A DNA stretch of 64,000 nt from Tenrec ecaudatus (Eukaryota > Chordata > Mammalia > Afrosoricida > Tenrecidae), in assembly GCF_050624435.1 (NCBI RefSeq), contig NC_134535.1:72350494-72414493 (forward strand), written 5' to 3'. Of this stretch, positions 1 to 11,544 are shown in pieces; positions within the stretch are counted from its first letter, which is position 1, and each line of letters opens with the position of its first letter. The translations under genes were made by a program, and so were the position numbers. The notes beneath the pieces are model-generated. The model was not told the origin of the DNA, ran no database searches, and worked only from the letters and a program-made list of their open reading frames with translations.

Positions 1-120
1 CTAGGTTTCTAGTTTATTGTTTTGTTTATTTTTAAGACATAATGGTCCCTAGCCTTTTTTGAATCTTTGCAATTTTGGTTGATCTTTTGCATAAAGTATA
101 AAATGTAAATAGAATCTTTG
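1..120. other. AT-rich sequence, unassigned
   Basis: AT-rich DNA with T runs; nothing recognised before the RTE fragment begins. Confidence 0.5.
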
Positions 121-168
121 TATAAGATATCACATTGAAGACTAAGGTACACCTTGACCTGAGCCGTG
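121..168 (+). mobile_element. RTE/BovB-like LINE fragment, left arm
   Basis: The motif cattgaagactaaggtacac recurs at 4536 and 42415 at the head of longer RTE-like 3' fragments. Here it stops after gagccgtg and resumes at 690, so the two pieces are one element split by a later insertion. Confidence 0.6.
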
Positions 169-689
169 TTTCTTAGTCTCGGTTCTTAGAGAAGCAGAAC
201 CCACTGAAGCTTATGGATGTTTCGAGAGAGAGGTTTGTATCAAAGCAATGGCTCACGTGGTTGCAGAAGCCGACAAGTTCCAAATCCTTAGGTCAGATGT
301 CAGGCAGAAGGCTTTTCCTGACTCACAAAGCTCTGGGAGCTGATGAACGCTAAGATCTGCCAGTCAGATGGGAAGGTTCTGTCTGCAGAGGTGAATTAAT
401 CTCAGACTCGAAGGTAAGGTAGTAGGACGGTGGTTGACAACTCCTAAAATCAACAGGCAAGATGCAGGCCACTGACTAAAGTCCCTGAGCCAGAGGTCAG
501 ATGATAAGCCAGACACATGATCCAGACCTAGCAAAAGCAAGCAAGCTTTTCCACGGCATCCACTTATCTGGGAAACAGGGCACACCCACAAAAAGTTCTC
601 ACTACGGGTGAGTACTGTATCTCAACTGCCAAGACACTGAGAACCGTGGCCCAGCCAAACTGATGCAAAACTTTAAACTCTCACACTGA
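169..689. mobile_element. Interspersed element inserted in the RTE copy, class unassigned
   Basis: About 520 bases interrupt the RTE fragment. The left end (ggttcttagagaagcagaac) and the following 'ttggctcacgtggttgcaga'-like text resemble the reverse complement of old L1-type 3' ends common in mammals, but I cannot name the family. No clear target duplication was seen. Its borders are set by where RTE similarity stops and restarts. Confidence 0.45.
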
Positions 690-1130
690 GGTATCCCAAT
701 CAACTCATGTGTATGGGAAAGCTGGACGATGAATATGCAAGACCAAAGAAGGATTCATGAATTTGAATCATGGTGTTGGTAAAGAATATTGACTATACCT
801 GAACATCCAGAAGAAAAAGCACATTTGTCGTGGAATAAGTACAACTGGAATACTTCTCAGAAATAAGGATGGTGAGGAGTTTGTTTCACATACTTTGGAT
901 AATTTATCCAGAGGGAATGGTCCCTGGGAAAAGACATGATAGTTGGTGAAGGAGGCCAGTGAAAAAGAGGAGCTTCAACAAGATCAATCAGCACAGTGGC
1001 TGCAACAATAGGCTGAAAATTAACAGCTGAGAGGAGGATACAGGATGGGCAGTGTTTCTTTCTGTTGTAATTAAGGACCCTCTGGCATCCGCATCGACCA
1101 GATGGAGTTTCACCAGCCACATCAACCATC
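690..1130 (+). mobile_element. RTE/BovB-like LINE 3' fragment, right arm
   Basis: Continues the split RTE copy: gaaagctggacgatgaatat, then a 'gtgttggtaaagaatattga' block, then 'cagtggctgcaacaatagg' and the end 'gggcagtgtttctttctgtt'. The same order recurs at 4530-5190 and 42395-42870. It is the post-reverse-transcriptase end of the element and is non-coding here through many stops. Confidence 0.7.
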
Positions 1131-1984
1131 AGCTATTCGCATGGTGACAAGCATTTAGTCATTGGTTGCTAAGTCTAAGTCTGCACTACTTTTTCATTAA
1201 TTTATATTAAAAACTGCTGTTGAGCATTCCTCAGAAATATTTTTCTTACTACTTTGCATTTGTGCCCATAAATATTTCATTTCTGAGTGAAAAACTGCTT
1301 GGACCTATCACTCTCGCTGTTCCTCATTTAGTGGTGTCCTTATTTTCTCAAATAGTTTGAAAATGTCCTTAGAAACATATGAAAAAGGCCAAGCTGTCAA
1401 CAACAAAAACTCCCTAGGAGTATCCATTCATCTCATCATTTCTGTCTAAGATCTTTATATCTTAGAGGTGGAGCCAGAGTGTCCTGTGACCCATGGCTAG
1501 CTCTACATTGAACCCTTTCCCCATTTCAAGGGGAAAAGCTATTGACAGCACACCTCGTCATCTCTTTTGCTGGTGCCTCACTTAGGCACCTTTCATAGTT
1601 TCAGTGTCTGGGAATGTCATCCCAAAGCTCAGTTGGCTCCCCCTTCAATTTTACTCCAGGCAAACCCCCTCCTCCCTTGTGATAGCCATTTTCTCAAAAA
1701 GTCTCTTGGTGATTCCCCCCCCCTTCTTTCCCATTATAAAGCCTCTATCGCTTAAATTGTGACTACGTCTGCAATTTCTCCCCCCCCCCCCCAATTCTGG
1801 TTAGCATGACCTTCCATATTCATTATCTACTTTGATCACACACCATCACTTAATGAATAGTGTATTTGAAAACATATTACATATCCAAGAGTATGAAAAC
1901 TACGTGTCTAGCATTCAAAGAATAAAAATGAGACCACCACCAAGAATCTACCCACTGGGTTAAGGGAAAGAACACTTCCGGCGC
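1131..1984. other. Intergenic, unassigned; pyrimidine-rich with a poly-C run
   Basis: Unique-looking sequence. 1560-1760 is C/T-rich, and 13 consecutive C occur at 1780-1792. No gene or family recognised. Confidence 0.5.
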
Positions 1985-2480
1985 CTTTGAAGCCCGTGGT
2001 TGATTTCCCGCTTTACCTCCCGGGGTTGCCACGTCCCGGATTGTGCCTTATGGTGTGCTTCCTTCTCAGGGTGGGCTTCACACATTGTGTACAGCTCCCA
2101 CCTGTTTTCAAGGGCTTTCTTTTGAAGCTTCATCAGATGGATTCATATTCCATCATATTCTACTTCCTTTACTCCACACCTGGTTTTGAGCTGTCTCAGT
2201 GTTTCTTCTCTGGTTGTGGTTCATCAATATTTGTGAAAAATTTGGTATTTCTTTTCAATAGATAGCTGTGTATGTATTCCTGTTATGGGTGACAGATCTT
2301 GAGTTATTTATTTATTTTTGAATGGGAACATCCTGCTATGAACATTCTTATACACGGCTCTTTTGTCCAAGAGTTCCACTATTGGATACATTAAAGCCTG
2401 GACGGCATACCGTAAGTGCTTGCTTTGCGATTTCAGCGTTTTCTACCAATTTAAATCCCCACGTCATTTTCATTGACCCT
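1985..2480 (-). mobile_element. Old degraded L1, reverse orientation (right part of ORF2)
   Basis: Text such as 'tgctatgaacattcttatac' at 2334 and the preceding 'atggattcatattccatcat' matches the reverse strand of the end of mammalian L1 ORF2. Heavily mutated. The element appears to resume at about 2900 after younger insertions. Confidence 0.45.
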
Positions 2481-2482
2481 AC

Positions 2483-2645
2483 CTTCCCACTCGTTGCCAT
2501 CAAGTAGACTCGAACTTAAAGTAAGCTAACAGCATTGCTGAGGTGAAGCACAGGAGCAGCTTTGCCCTTCCCCTGCAAAGCAGCTGGTGGTTTTGAACTG
2601 GCGACATGAAATTAGCAGTTCAACACTACGGTAACATGCAGCAGG
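2483..2645 (-). mobile_element. AfroSINE-type copy, reverse orientation
   Basis: Reads tail first (cgttgccatcaagtagactc) and then the reverse-complement tRNA-like head (gcagctggtggttttgaact, attagcagttcaacactac). It interrupts the old L1, so it is younger than that element. Confidence 0.7.
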
Positions 2646-2654
2646 CTTTCCTTT

Positions 2655-2895
2655 TCCTCGATTTAGGGGTCTGCAAACTACAATGAGAGGATCAAATCCA
2701 ACCCAATGCCTGGTTTTGTATATAAAGATGGATTGAAACACTGCCATGTTACTTTGGTTCATACTGTCTCCGGCTGCTTTTGTACTTCAACAGCACAGTG
2801 GACTAATACCCAGAGATCTTACAGACTGCAAAGCCTAAACCTACCCGGATTTCCACAGAAAAAGTTTGCCAACTCCTACTCTGCAGTGTGTTAAA
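2655..2895 (+). mobile_element. Ancient non-autonomous hAT-like element
   Basis: Starts with 'aggggtctgcaaactac' and ends with 'gaaaaagtttgccaactcc', imperfect inverted ends typical of a widespread eutherian hAT-derived repeat. The interior (taaagatggattgaaacact; ctgtctccggctgcttttgt) fits the same family. Exact family name not assigned. Confidence 0.55.
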
Positions 2896-2899
2896 CCCT

Positions 2900-3850
2900 T
2901 GCTATTTCATGATTTTAGAACTCTGTTTATTGGGTGGATGGGAAACACCTTGTAGTGTTACACGCAAATATGTCAAATTGGATTTTATTTGATAACTAAT
3001 GTTCAATACTGCTATTCAGTTTTACTTTGTTTTGCTTTTATTTTTGACCCATAGGAGTTTGCCCATACATTCTGGACCTTTGTTTTTCAATGGCATGTGT
3101 TGGAAATGTCCCAATTATTGGTTGGTCTTTCGCTTCTTTTGTTTTGATATCTTTTGCTGAACAGAAAGTCTTAACTCAAACACAGATTAAATATCTTAAG
3201 AGATGTTTCCATATTCCAGCACTGTAGCGATATCTGTAGTACTATCTTCTCATTATATCTTTTTTTAATACCGCATTTTACATGAAAGTCTTTTATCCAC
3301 CTGGAGTTCATGTTTGTGTATAATGAGATAAGGTTTCATTGCTTTGCCCTGCCCACACACATTCCACAGGGATCGTCATTTTCCCCTGTACCATTTATTA
3401 AATTACTCCTTTCTTTCCATTAATTTACAATGCTTATTCTTTCAAAAGTCAAATTCCAAGTAGAAAAGGTCAGCATCTAGGCGCTTCACTTGGCTCCATT
3501 GGTATAACTGTCTCTCCCTACGATACACCCTCTGCTTAGACAAGTAGGTGCAGGGATCATCTCTGCTCACCCATACGTATTTGAAACATTCGCTTGTTCA
3601 ATTCTATTAAAAATTTTCTGTTAGCATGTTTATATCAAATTTGAGTATTTAGACCACATCTGGGAAAATGCACTTCATAATAATGGGTCTCAATTACACA
3701 GCACATCTATTATTTTGGCCTTAATGTCTTACAAAAAATTTTATACTTTTTTCAATAAAAGGGCATACATATACATATCTCCATAGATTTAATCTCAGGT
3801 AGTTATGGTGGTAGTGATGATGGTTTTGGAGATTTCTTTAAATATGTAAT
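2900..3850 (-). mobile_element. Old degraded L1, reverse orientation (continuation)
   Basis: Reverse-strand L1 landmarks in the expected order: 'ttttatccacctggagttca' (3290), 'gagataaggtttcattgctt' (3325), a 'ctgtaccatttattaaatta' block, then 'ttatacttttttcaataaaa' (3741). No intact reading frame. Together with 1985-2480 it is one element split by the SINE and hAT copy. Confidence 0.5.
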
Positions 3851-3880
3851 TTGTTTATTTTAATTATACTTTTTATTAAA

Positions 3881-3996
3881 ACCTATTCATTCAGATTTGA
3901 CCTATTCAAATCAGTTTACCCTGATTAGATCTATCCAAATCTTTCTTACCTATTCAAATCATTTGACCTACTCAACCCTATTCATTCTGATTTGAC
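3881..3996. repeat. Degenerate tandem repeat of about 18-20 bp
   Basis: Four to six imperfect copies around 'cctattcaaatcagtttga' follow each other: units near 3881, 3901, 3931, 3949 and 3976, with partial units between. Not a known family to me; it looks like a decayed minisatellite. Confidence 0.6.
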
Positions 3997-4529
3997 TCCA
4001 TGCTGAAAATTTGCATTTCCACCTGATATATTGGGTCAGAATCTACAAGATTCCCATGTGATTCTTAAATATAGTGACTCTTCTGCATTCAGAAAAATCA
4101 GCTGGGACCTTTAAGAACCACTAAGAATCTTGTTAAAATGTAGTTTGAATCAGAATATCTAAGGCAGAAATGAAAATTCTCAGTGTGGTCAATCCAGAAA
4201 GTCAACCAGTTAAAAGCCATTGATAAGAAGTAATAACAGCAGTCATCTTTGGATTTTTCTGGATTATAATGAGAATGCTTCCAATGCTTCAGTACTAATA
4301 TTACTACACACCTTTGTAAATAACCTTCCAAGTTAAGGAAGTTCAATGTTATTCCAAGCTTGCCAAGACCATTCAGTACAAATGAATGTTGAATTCTACC
4401 AAACTTATATTATGATATTTATTAATATAATTAACTGCAGCAGTCAATTAATTAGATGAAGTATTGTATTGAGCAAATGTGCCACACGCACATACACACA
4501 AAAACTTTTTAATGTTAGAAAGAAAAGAT
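3997..4529. other. Intergenic, unassigned
   Basis: AT-rich unique-looking sequence; no gene, SINE or LINE recognised. Confidence 0.45.
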
Positions 4530-5190
4530 ACCATTTTGAAGACTAAGGTTCATGCAACACAAACCATGGTCTTTCCAATCACTTCTAATGCATTTAGAAG
4601 CTAGGAAGTAAGGAAGACCAAATACAATTGGTATATTTGAATTATAGTATTGGCAAAGAATACTGAATATTTCATGGATTGTCTGAATAATAAAAAAAAT
4701 CTATCTTGAAAAAAATAGAGCACTTCTCAGAATCAAGGACAGGGAGACTTTGTCTCAATACTTTGGATGTGTTATAAAGAGGGATCAATTCATAGATAAA
4801 AATATAATAAAATATCAAATATAAATTAAAATACAATTAATATTATATCATAAACACTATCCTATTTAATTTAATATTTAAATATTTAATGTAAACATTG
4901 GATGTTTCATGTTATATATTAAATATTAGAAATATATAATTTAAATATAGTTAATAAAAGGTAGTGAAGAAGAGGAAAATCTTCAGTAAGATGAATCGTG
5001 GCTGCAAAAGTGGGTTCAAAATTAGCAGTGACTTTGAGGATACTGCAGGATAGGCAGCATTTGGATGTGTTGTTCATAGTCAGAAATGAATTGACAGGAC
5101 ATAGCAGCAAAAATAACATTTTTGCCCTCAATCTGTCCATGCAGTGAATTATAATAATTGATTTTCTACACTTATACAAACATGACATCC
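4530..5190 (+). mobile_element. RTE/BovB-like LINE 3' fragment with an AT-rich insertion
   Basis: Order matches the copies at 690 and 42395: 'ttttgaagactaaggttcat' (4532), 'tattggcaaagaatactga' (4649), 'cacttctcagaatcaaggac' (4721), then after a 160-base block of almost pure A/T (4790-4950) 'gaagaagaggaaaatcttca' and 'gataggcagcatttggatgt'. The A/T block is foreign to the element. Confidence 0.65.
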
Positions 5191-5679
5191 CTAGGAAAAC
5201 CTATCTCATTAATACTGAGCCTTCTTCCATGAGGAATCTTTCAAAGTTCATGAAGTGTGTTTCATGACAAATTAAGCATACATTTAAAACATTCTCTTCT
5301 TTGAACAAAATAGACTCATGTAAATAAGTTTATCTGAACAGAAGCTGGTTGTAGCCCAAGAAAGGTAAGACATTGTTTGAAAAGAGCCCCCATCAGAGAA
5401 ATGAGTTCTGTTAAAATCTAAATTTGAGCAAACATCAGCTGTGTGGTGGATCAAGAGAGATTAAATAATTGGCTGTATCTTTTAACCTCATCTTATCTGC
5501 CATAATCAATTTTGCAATGTTCTCTGTCTGGTAGTAAGGTCATTCACAGCTCTGGACTGTGGTCAAAGGGGATTTATTCACAGAGAGGCTTAATCCACGT
5601 GGAGACCCTGCAAATGAATTCGGGGCTTCCACTGTCATCTGTAGCCCTCAACAAAATGGTGTTCAGAACTTAAACTCTG
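5191..5679. other. Intergenic, unassigned
   Basis: No recognisable gene or repeat. Confidence 0.4.
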
Positions 5680-5850
5680 GTACTCCTCCCCTCTTCATAT
5701 AGGGATTTCATTGTTCACGATCCTTGGATCACTCAGGCTGGTGTTCTTCCATGTGAACTTAGTTGACACTTTACTCAGACACTACTCGTCTTTCTGATAG
5801 CCAGATGCCATCTGCTTTGTTTGAGACACGTCTGCTTTCTTGTGGCTGTT
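5680..5850 (-). mobile_element. L1 3' UTR fragment, reverse orientation
   Basis: 'ctcaggctggtgttcttcca' followed by 'tctgatagccagatgccatc' is the reverse complement of the 3' UTR seen in + orientation near 12750-12835 (caagcagccatctagctgaa; gaagaagcataccggcctgc). Confidence 0.55.
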
Positions 5851-5854
5851 GGGT

Positions 5855-6240
5855 TTTTGTTGCTGTTGTTGTTGGTTTCTTGCTTTTTCCCCCTTCTTTT
5901 TTCTATATATGAAACCCAGGAAAGATTAATCTATAAAGACCATTACTTTATTAGCAATTACATGGGGTCATAGTAAGGGAGCTTGGGAGGACGTGGGGAA
6001 CTAAGGACAATGAGTAAAGACAGGAAAAAAGACAATGATCTTAAGTTGATTGTGGGCATAATTGCACATCTCTTCCTAAAAGGACTATTCAATTGTATGA
6101 GATATGAATGATAAAACTTTAAAAAATTAGGTAGTTTGAGTGGAAGAATGGGGAAATGTTTTACAAAACATGTTTGGGGATAATTGCCATAATAAGTCAA
6201 TAGTTTACAAATGGATAACTGATTTAAGCAGGGCAAAAAC
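5855..6240. repeat. Interspersed repeat shared with 13190-13480, class unknown
   Basis: 'atgaaacccaggaaagatta...', then a 'catggggtcatagtaaggga' block, then 'ttcaattgtatgagatatga', parallels 13205-13480 (ccaggataggtaaatataca; catgggggcatgacaggaag; attgtacaattgaactagt). Two copies in the window show it is a repeat; it may belong to a retroelement's untranslated region. Confidence 0.4.
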
Positions 6241-6392
6241 TATGTTGAGATGAAGTACACAATGCTAGGTCATTCACATCAGTTTGCAAGTAAAAAGCTA
6301 ATTTTGTTCACACTGTAACAGAGGTGACCCAGTGTCTAGAAGCAGAAACATGTAAAAGAATAGTTTTTCTAATTTCCCATTTTTTTAGAGTC

Positions 6393-6440
6393 AAGATAGA
6401 GATAGATAGATAGATGATAGAGAGATAGAGATAGAGATAT
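6393..6440. repeat. (GATA)n microsatellite, imperfect
   Basis: Run of gata and gataga units between an A/T-rich left flank and atatatcaaaaaac. Confidence 0.9.
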
Positions 6441-9400
6441 ATCAAAAAACTGAAAAGAACACAGATACATAACAAGAATTTTAATAAAATCAAATAACCC
6501 ATGGCCACCATATTGGTGTTTACCTGATCCTATTTGTTTAATTTCTCATATATTTAATTAGCATAGACTGGGTATAATGATCTTTGTATAAAGATGTGGG
6601 ATTGATTGTTTAAGATAAAAATCACACTATAAAATAAAATACTATTAAGGAGATACTTGCCCTTGATAAGTATGCCACTAAAATAAGAGCCAAAGAGTCA
6701 TACTGGGTTGGAAAGCACATCTTCCTGCCCCCACATGATTGATGGAAGACCATATTATAAGCCTTAAGTGGAGCATAGTTTAAAGTCATTTAACCTTAGT
6801 TCTGTAATGATGGCATAAATCTCATCTGTGTGTAGTAGAAATCAGCCCACTTTGCAACATCTTGACAACTGGTTGGAAGGTGAATTAATTAAACAAAGGT
6901 CTGTTCACCCACATGTCATCAAATTAAATTGGGGCAGTAGTTTCGCCGAATTAACCAGCTGTTTGGGTGTTCCATAAATATAGTCCTAGTTTTAAAATTA
7001 AGAACTGGCAGCGTTTCTCCTGAAGCTGGCCAAGTCTGGGGCTATTAAAGCTTGTCCCATCCCAGGAACTTTCCACTTGTAGCTGTCAAAGATTTTTTTT
7101 TCATTTTCCTTAATTAAGGCCAAATAGTTCAGTGTCTGACTTGCCCCCTGATTGCAAACTAAGTGTCTATGGAAATGTCTTTCAGACCTATAGGCCAATC
7201 CATGCTGTGCTTAAGATTTATGTACGTGCTGACGGAGACGGTAGAAGGAGGAGACCCTGCAAAGCAGACACGCACTGGGCTGTGCGGTAGATGTTACTAA
7301 ACAGGATTTACGGGGGGAGAAAAGAGTGCCACGTGGGGAGTTTGTGGCTGGCCTGAAATTTTCTGTCAACCGTGAGGCCAGCCTTGTTTCCAGGCTGTGG
7401 GGACCTTCTAGACAGTGTCTGCCTTCCCCATCGGAGCCCTGAACATCCACCTTGACTTGTTCTTTGTTCCACAGCCTAGTTCTGTTTGGATCCAGACTCT
7501 GTAGTCCTCTAAAAACAGGCTCACATCATTTTTTGGACCTGCCATTCAGCACCATTTTCCATTTTGCCATTGGAACTTTCTTCTTTCCCCATTGTCCCCC
7601 TCCCCCACCCCACATAGCAGGGGCAAATGCAAGCACTAAGGGCAACTCTTGGAACAGATGCCATGTCTTCGGCCCCCAGCCCTTTGCTGAGTTCTCTAGA
7701 TATGATGAGAAATAATTTAGAAATAAATTCTGCCTTTGCAGAACACAGGAAGCACAGACAGTAAGGGCACTGTTGAGATCCACCTTTGCGCCTGAAAGCC
7801 ACTCTCGATAAGCATCCTTGCGCGTGTAACCCTAATGCGGGAGCCTTTGCGTTGTCAGGGGCCCCAACGAACAAGCCTCCTGAAAAACCTGCTGCGAGTC
7901 GCATCGCATCAGCTCTGGGACACACAGGCAAGGAATGACAACTACAAGAACTATGTCCCTTTCTCGACACTAAACACAGCTGCTTATTTTTTTAGTTGCC
8001 TGATGTTGCTTTCCTTTCCCCATATTGGGAAATTTTCTCTCTTAAAAAAAAAAAAGTTAAACGTGAATCATGGAGACCCCACAAGGAGAGAATTGTGCTC
8101 TGTGGAGGACACCTGTGGAGAGGGCCACCAGGACAGACCCCCACAGGGCATGTCTGCTGGGCACACAGCCATCCCCCCAGGCCGGCGCTGACCCGGTTAC
8201 AGTCATGCCAACAATGTGCTTTAATCCAAGCAAAATAAGTGCAGGCAATCTTACAGCTTTTAAAGAAAAATCTAGTTCTTCCAGTGACCCAGGCTATTTT
8301 TCTTCAAATATTTAAAGGTCAAAGGCACCACTGTGTGCTTTTACTCCTATTTCACACCAGAAAATTACCTTCATTGTATTTGATCACCCTCTCAATTTAA
8401 TTTGCAGACTTGCTTTTTAACAAAGCATAGTTTGGATCTTGTCCTAACATGTAATGTGTATAATAATATAAGAATATTTTTTTAACTTATTAACTAAGAA
8501 ATATGTGACTTGCTAACTTTGGAGATAAATGTTGCTTGCAACTATGTTTCAGTACTATTAGGTTGCTAAACGAATTGCAAGAGGGAGGTTTGCACATTGC
8601 TCCTAGGAGAATTTACCAATCTTTATGGAACCCATTGCTCACAGCTGTGGGGAAATATCCATCACTAAAAACCACAGCACTTTGAATTCCATGTCAATGA
8701 CATCACTGGCATAATTGAAATATAATTCACATGTGGGAAGCAGTTTGCTACAAATCTGAAATTATTCTCCAACTGTCTATAGGGGAGAAAACTATCATAG
8801 AAAACAATGTTATAGTTTTATCTTCATTTATCATTAATGCCCTTTTGTAAAACATTTTGGATAATATTATCAGAGACCAGGCTTCTTCTCTCTTGACAGC
8901 AGATGATAGTTTTAAGATATTTCTTTATGTAGTAAGAGAAAGACACCTTTCCTTGATATCAGTACATTATCAGAAAATTGTGTAAGTTGTCAATTGCACA
9001 CACTCTAGAGGACTTTTTGCTCCACAAAGGAAATCTTTCTGTTAAAACTGTGACCATGAAACATAATTCGCATCTAAAAACCTAAATCAGTGTTCATGAG
9101 AGTCTCACAAGGGATCAGACATTGTAATACAAGGCATACTGATGGCAGGTGATTTGCTTTGTAGAGACAAGCAGGAAAGGCCCATTAGCCTATGCTGTAT
9201 CTCTTATTAATTTACTTCCTGGTCACTAAAGTCTCACCTTAAAATGCTGTTAATTTGGGATTATTTTATGGGATGAAATAAGCCCCAAAGTGTGTTTTAC
9301 TTATTAAGAACTGGTGTTCGCCTTGATGTCCTTCACCCAAACAGAAGAGAAAAAAAATTAATATGCTCTGTGAGTGTGGTCGAAGAGGTGGAGAGGAACA

Positions 9401-9679
9401 CTTAGCGGAGGTGTCGGCCAACACGGGGCATCTTCTACGCGACGAGATATTTGTCACTCGGGAAACGAAGCGTCTAGGGTTTTGATGGCGGGCGTTGCTC
9501 AGGACTCAGACATTTAGGAAAGCTGTCAGACTACTATGTCCTGTTGTCCTGTCAGGCATTTCAGGTACAGAAATTCAGTGGCAAAATGAGTCCAACTTTC
9601 CTTTCTGGTGGAAAACATAAGCAACAGTATTTACATAATAGAAATAATGGCAGGTAATGATCACACTGTTGCACAAATT
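6441..9679. other. Intergenic, repeat-poor, unassigned
   Basis: About 3.2 kb with no SINE or LINE I can support. 8320-9240 is AT-rich and especially free of repeats; 7100 and 8046 carry short T or A runs. Open frames here (for example 149 codons on the minus strand at 7521-7970) show no recognisable domain. An isolated conserved element is possible but not shown. Confidence 0.4.
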
Positions 9680-9930
9680 GATTCTAACGCATGGCGATCT
9701 GTCCTAGTTATCTAGCATTGCAGTAGCAGAAGTAACCACAAATGGGTGGCTCTCACCAGCACAAATATACTTTCTCCAAGTTTAGGAACCTAGAAGTCTG
9801 AATTCAGGGTGGCTGCTCTAGCGGAAGACTTCCTCTCTCTTACCTCCGGAGAAAACTCCTTGTCCCTGTGAGCTTTTGCTCCTGAATGATCTTCATGTGG
9901 CTTGACATCTGTAGGGACAGCAATTTATTT
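9680..9930 (-). mobile_element. Old interspersed repeat, reverse orientation
   Basis: 'gtcctagttatctagcattg' with 'cacaaatgggtggctctcac' is the reverse complement of the end seen at 13670-13730 and 51560-51605 (gccatccacttatggcacgt; agcagcactagataactga). The family is an old mammalian retroelement end, name not assigned. Confidence 0.5.
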
Positions 9931-11050
9931 AATGTGGCTTTTCTGGCCAAAGTCTCTGTAACTCCCACCAAATGGCCCTTTCCTGCATGAGTCTGGGTAA
10001 GAAGGTGGGGGAAGACACTCCTGAGATTCGCATGTGTATAACCACTAACAGGGTACACTGTGAGTGCCATCCTGCTGTTTATGGAATGAGCCCTCTGAGA
10101 GGCAGAGGGAGGAATCTCCCTATCAGCCAGAACCAGGAGCAGAGCGCCTCCTTTGAACCCTGAGATCCTTGTTCGGTGTCCTGCATCCAGAAGGCAGCTG
10201 ACATCCAACAAGCCGCAGAAGAACCAGGAGGCAGAGCAAGAGACACAGCAGGGAATTTCTCAGCCCAATAGAGCAAGTAAAGCTGAGTGCTTTGGGGCAG
10301 AAGCCTGACTTTGGAGTGAGGTCCCTCTGGACACGTAATTTGAGGAATTGGACTTACTGGCCCATGGAGGTAGAGTCGAGGGCCTTCGGGCTGAGGCTTG
10401 CTGAAGTGGGTGCTTCTGACCGTGAATTTGAAGCTGGCTTCTTTGACCCATAGTGCTTGATCTGAATGCCTTACTGTAGAGCATTTACTAGGAAACCTGA
10501 AAGAACTTTGTAATATGTTCTTATGGACAACAGTAGCCTGAGCATTTCTCACTTGCCTTGTAACCTGTGAACTTCCACAATAGACCCCTTAGCCCTGAGG
10601 ATTGTCTCTGAGTTCTCCATGGCCATTGGGAAGGGGAGAGAGCCTGTCCAGCATCCATGAACCATATGTCACCGCCTTTATACATACATCCCCAAACCAC
10701 TTTGAGAGTGGAGCCATTCCCTCAGCTGGGATCACTCTTTGAAGAAGAAAGGAAGAAAGGAGAAGACCATTCCATTGCTGCCATGAAACATTATGATAGG
10801 GTCACCCCAAATGAACAGGTACTCCCACGAGAGCAAGATGGGAGCCTTTCTGGAAAGTCAAGTGAAGATGGGAGGGAGCATGGATGGCTTGGAGAAGGCA
10901 TTGACATATTCCATTGGTGGGGACACTGACAGGAACAACCTGCCATCAGGAAAACACACAGCAATACTTACCCAGAACCGAAGGAGAGAATAAGCCCAGT
11001 ACTATGCTCTTGTCGGACACTTTTGACCTACCAGTAGTTTCTATCCAGCC
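9931..11050. other. Intergenic, possible afrotherian retroelement remnant
   Basis: 10080-10640 reads like part of an interspersed element (for example 'gaggtagagtcgagggcctt', 'gggctgaggcttgctgaagt'), from memory only. No gene recognised; the 157-codon minus-strand frame at 10079-10552 has no identifiable domain. Confidence 0.25.
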
Positions 11051-11236
11051 CAACGGGTCTCAACCTGTGGGTCAGGTTTGGAGGTTGAATGACCCTTTCA
11101 CAGAGTCGCCTGATTCATAACAGTAGCAAAAGTATGGTGATGAAATAGCTACAAAAATAATGTTATGATTGGGGGTCACCACAACATAAGGAACTGTCTG
11201 AAAGGGTCACGGCATCAGGAAGGCTGAGAACCACCG
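11051..11236 (+). mobile_element. SPIN-like non-autonomous hAT transposon
   Basis: About 186 bases. Left terminal repeat caacgggtctcaacctg, right terminal repeat aggctgagaaccaccg, the inverse of each other with a few mismatches. Flanked by 8-bp direct repeats atccagcc (11043-11050) and atcccgcc (11237-11244), 7 of 8 identical, as hAT transposition leaves. Interior 'tgattcataacagtagcaaa' is shared with the copies at 18054, 20696, 44719 and 61882. Confidence 0.85.
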
Positions 11237-11544
11237 ATCCCGCCCTTGGTGACCCAGCCAAGTGTGATAAAGTACTTGGACTTTCGCCTCTGGCTTCTTG
11301 AGGCACAGTGTCGTTCATAGGCTACACCAGAAGGACACCTGTGGAAACCCCGCTAAGTGAACTGGGCGGTACCTCAAACTCACCTGCAGCCCTTGGACTT
11401 AAGGGTGAAATTCCCTAGAGTGAGAAGAAATTTATGGCATTAGTGGCCCTTGGACTTTGGTTCAGATCTCTTGCTTTGAGGGTACCCAAGGAAAGGTGGC
11501 CCAGGATCGTCATATATTTACTTTTTTTCTTTTAATATTTGCTT
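11237..11544. other. Intergenic, unassigned
   Basis: Nothing recognised between the hAT copy and the L1 tail. Confidence 0.4.

Noticed and set aside
7521..7970. 149-codon minus-strand frame
   Set aside because: No homology recognised, no splice or promoter context, in intergenic DNA.
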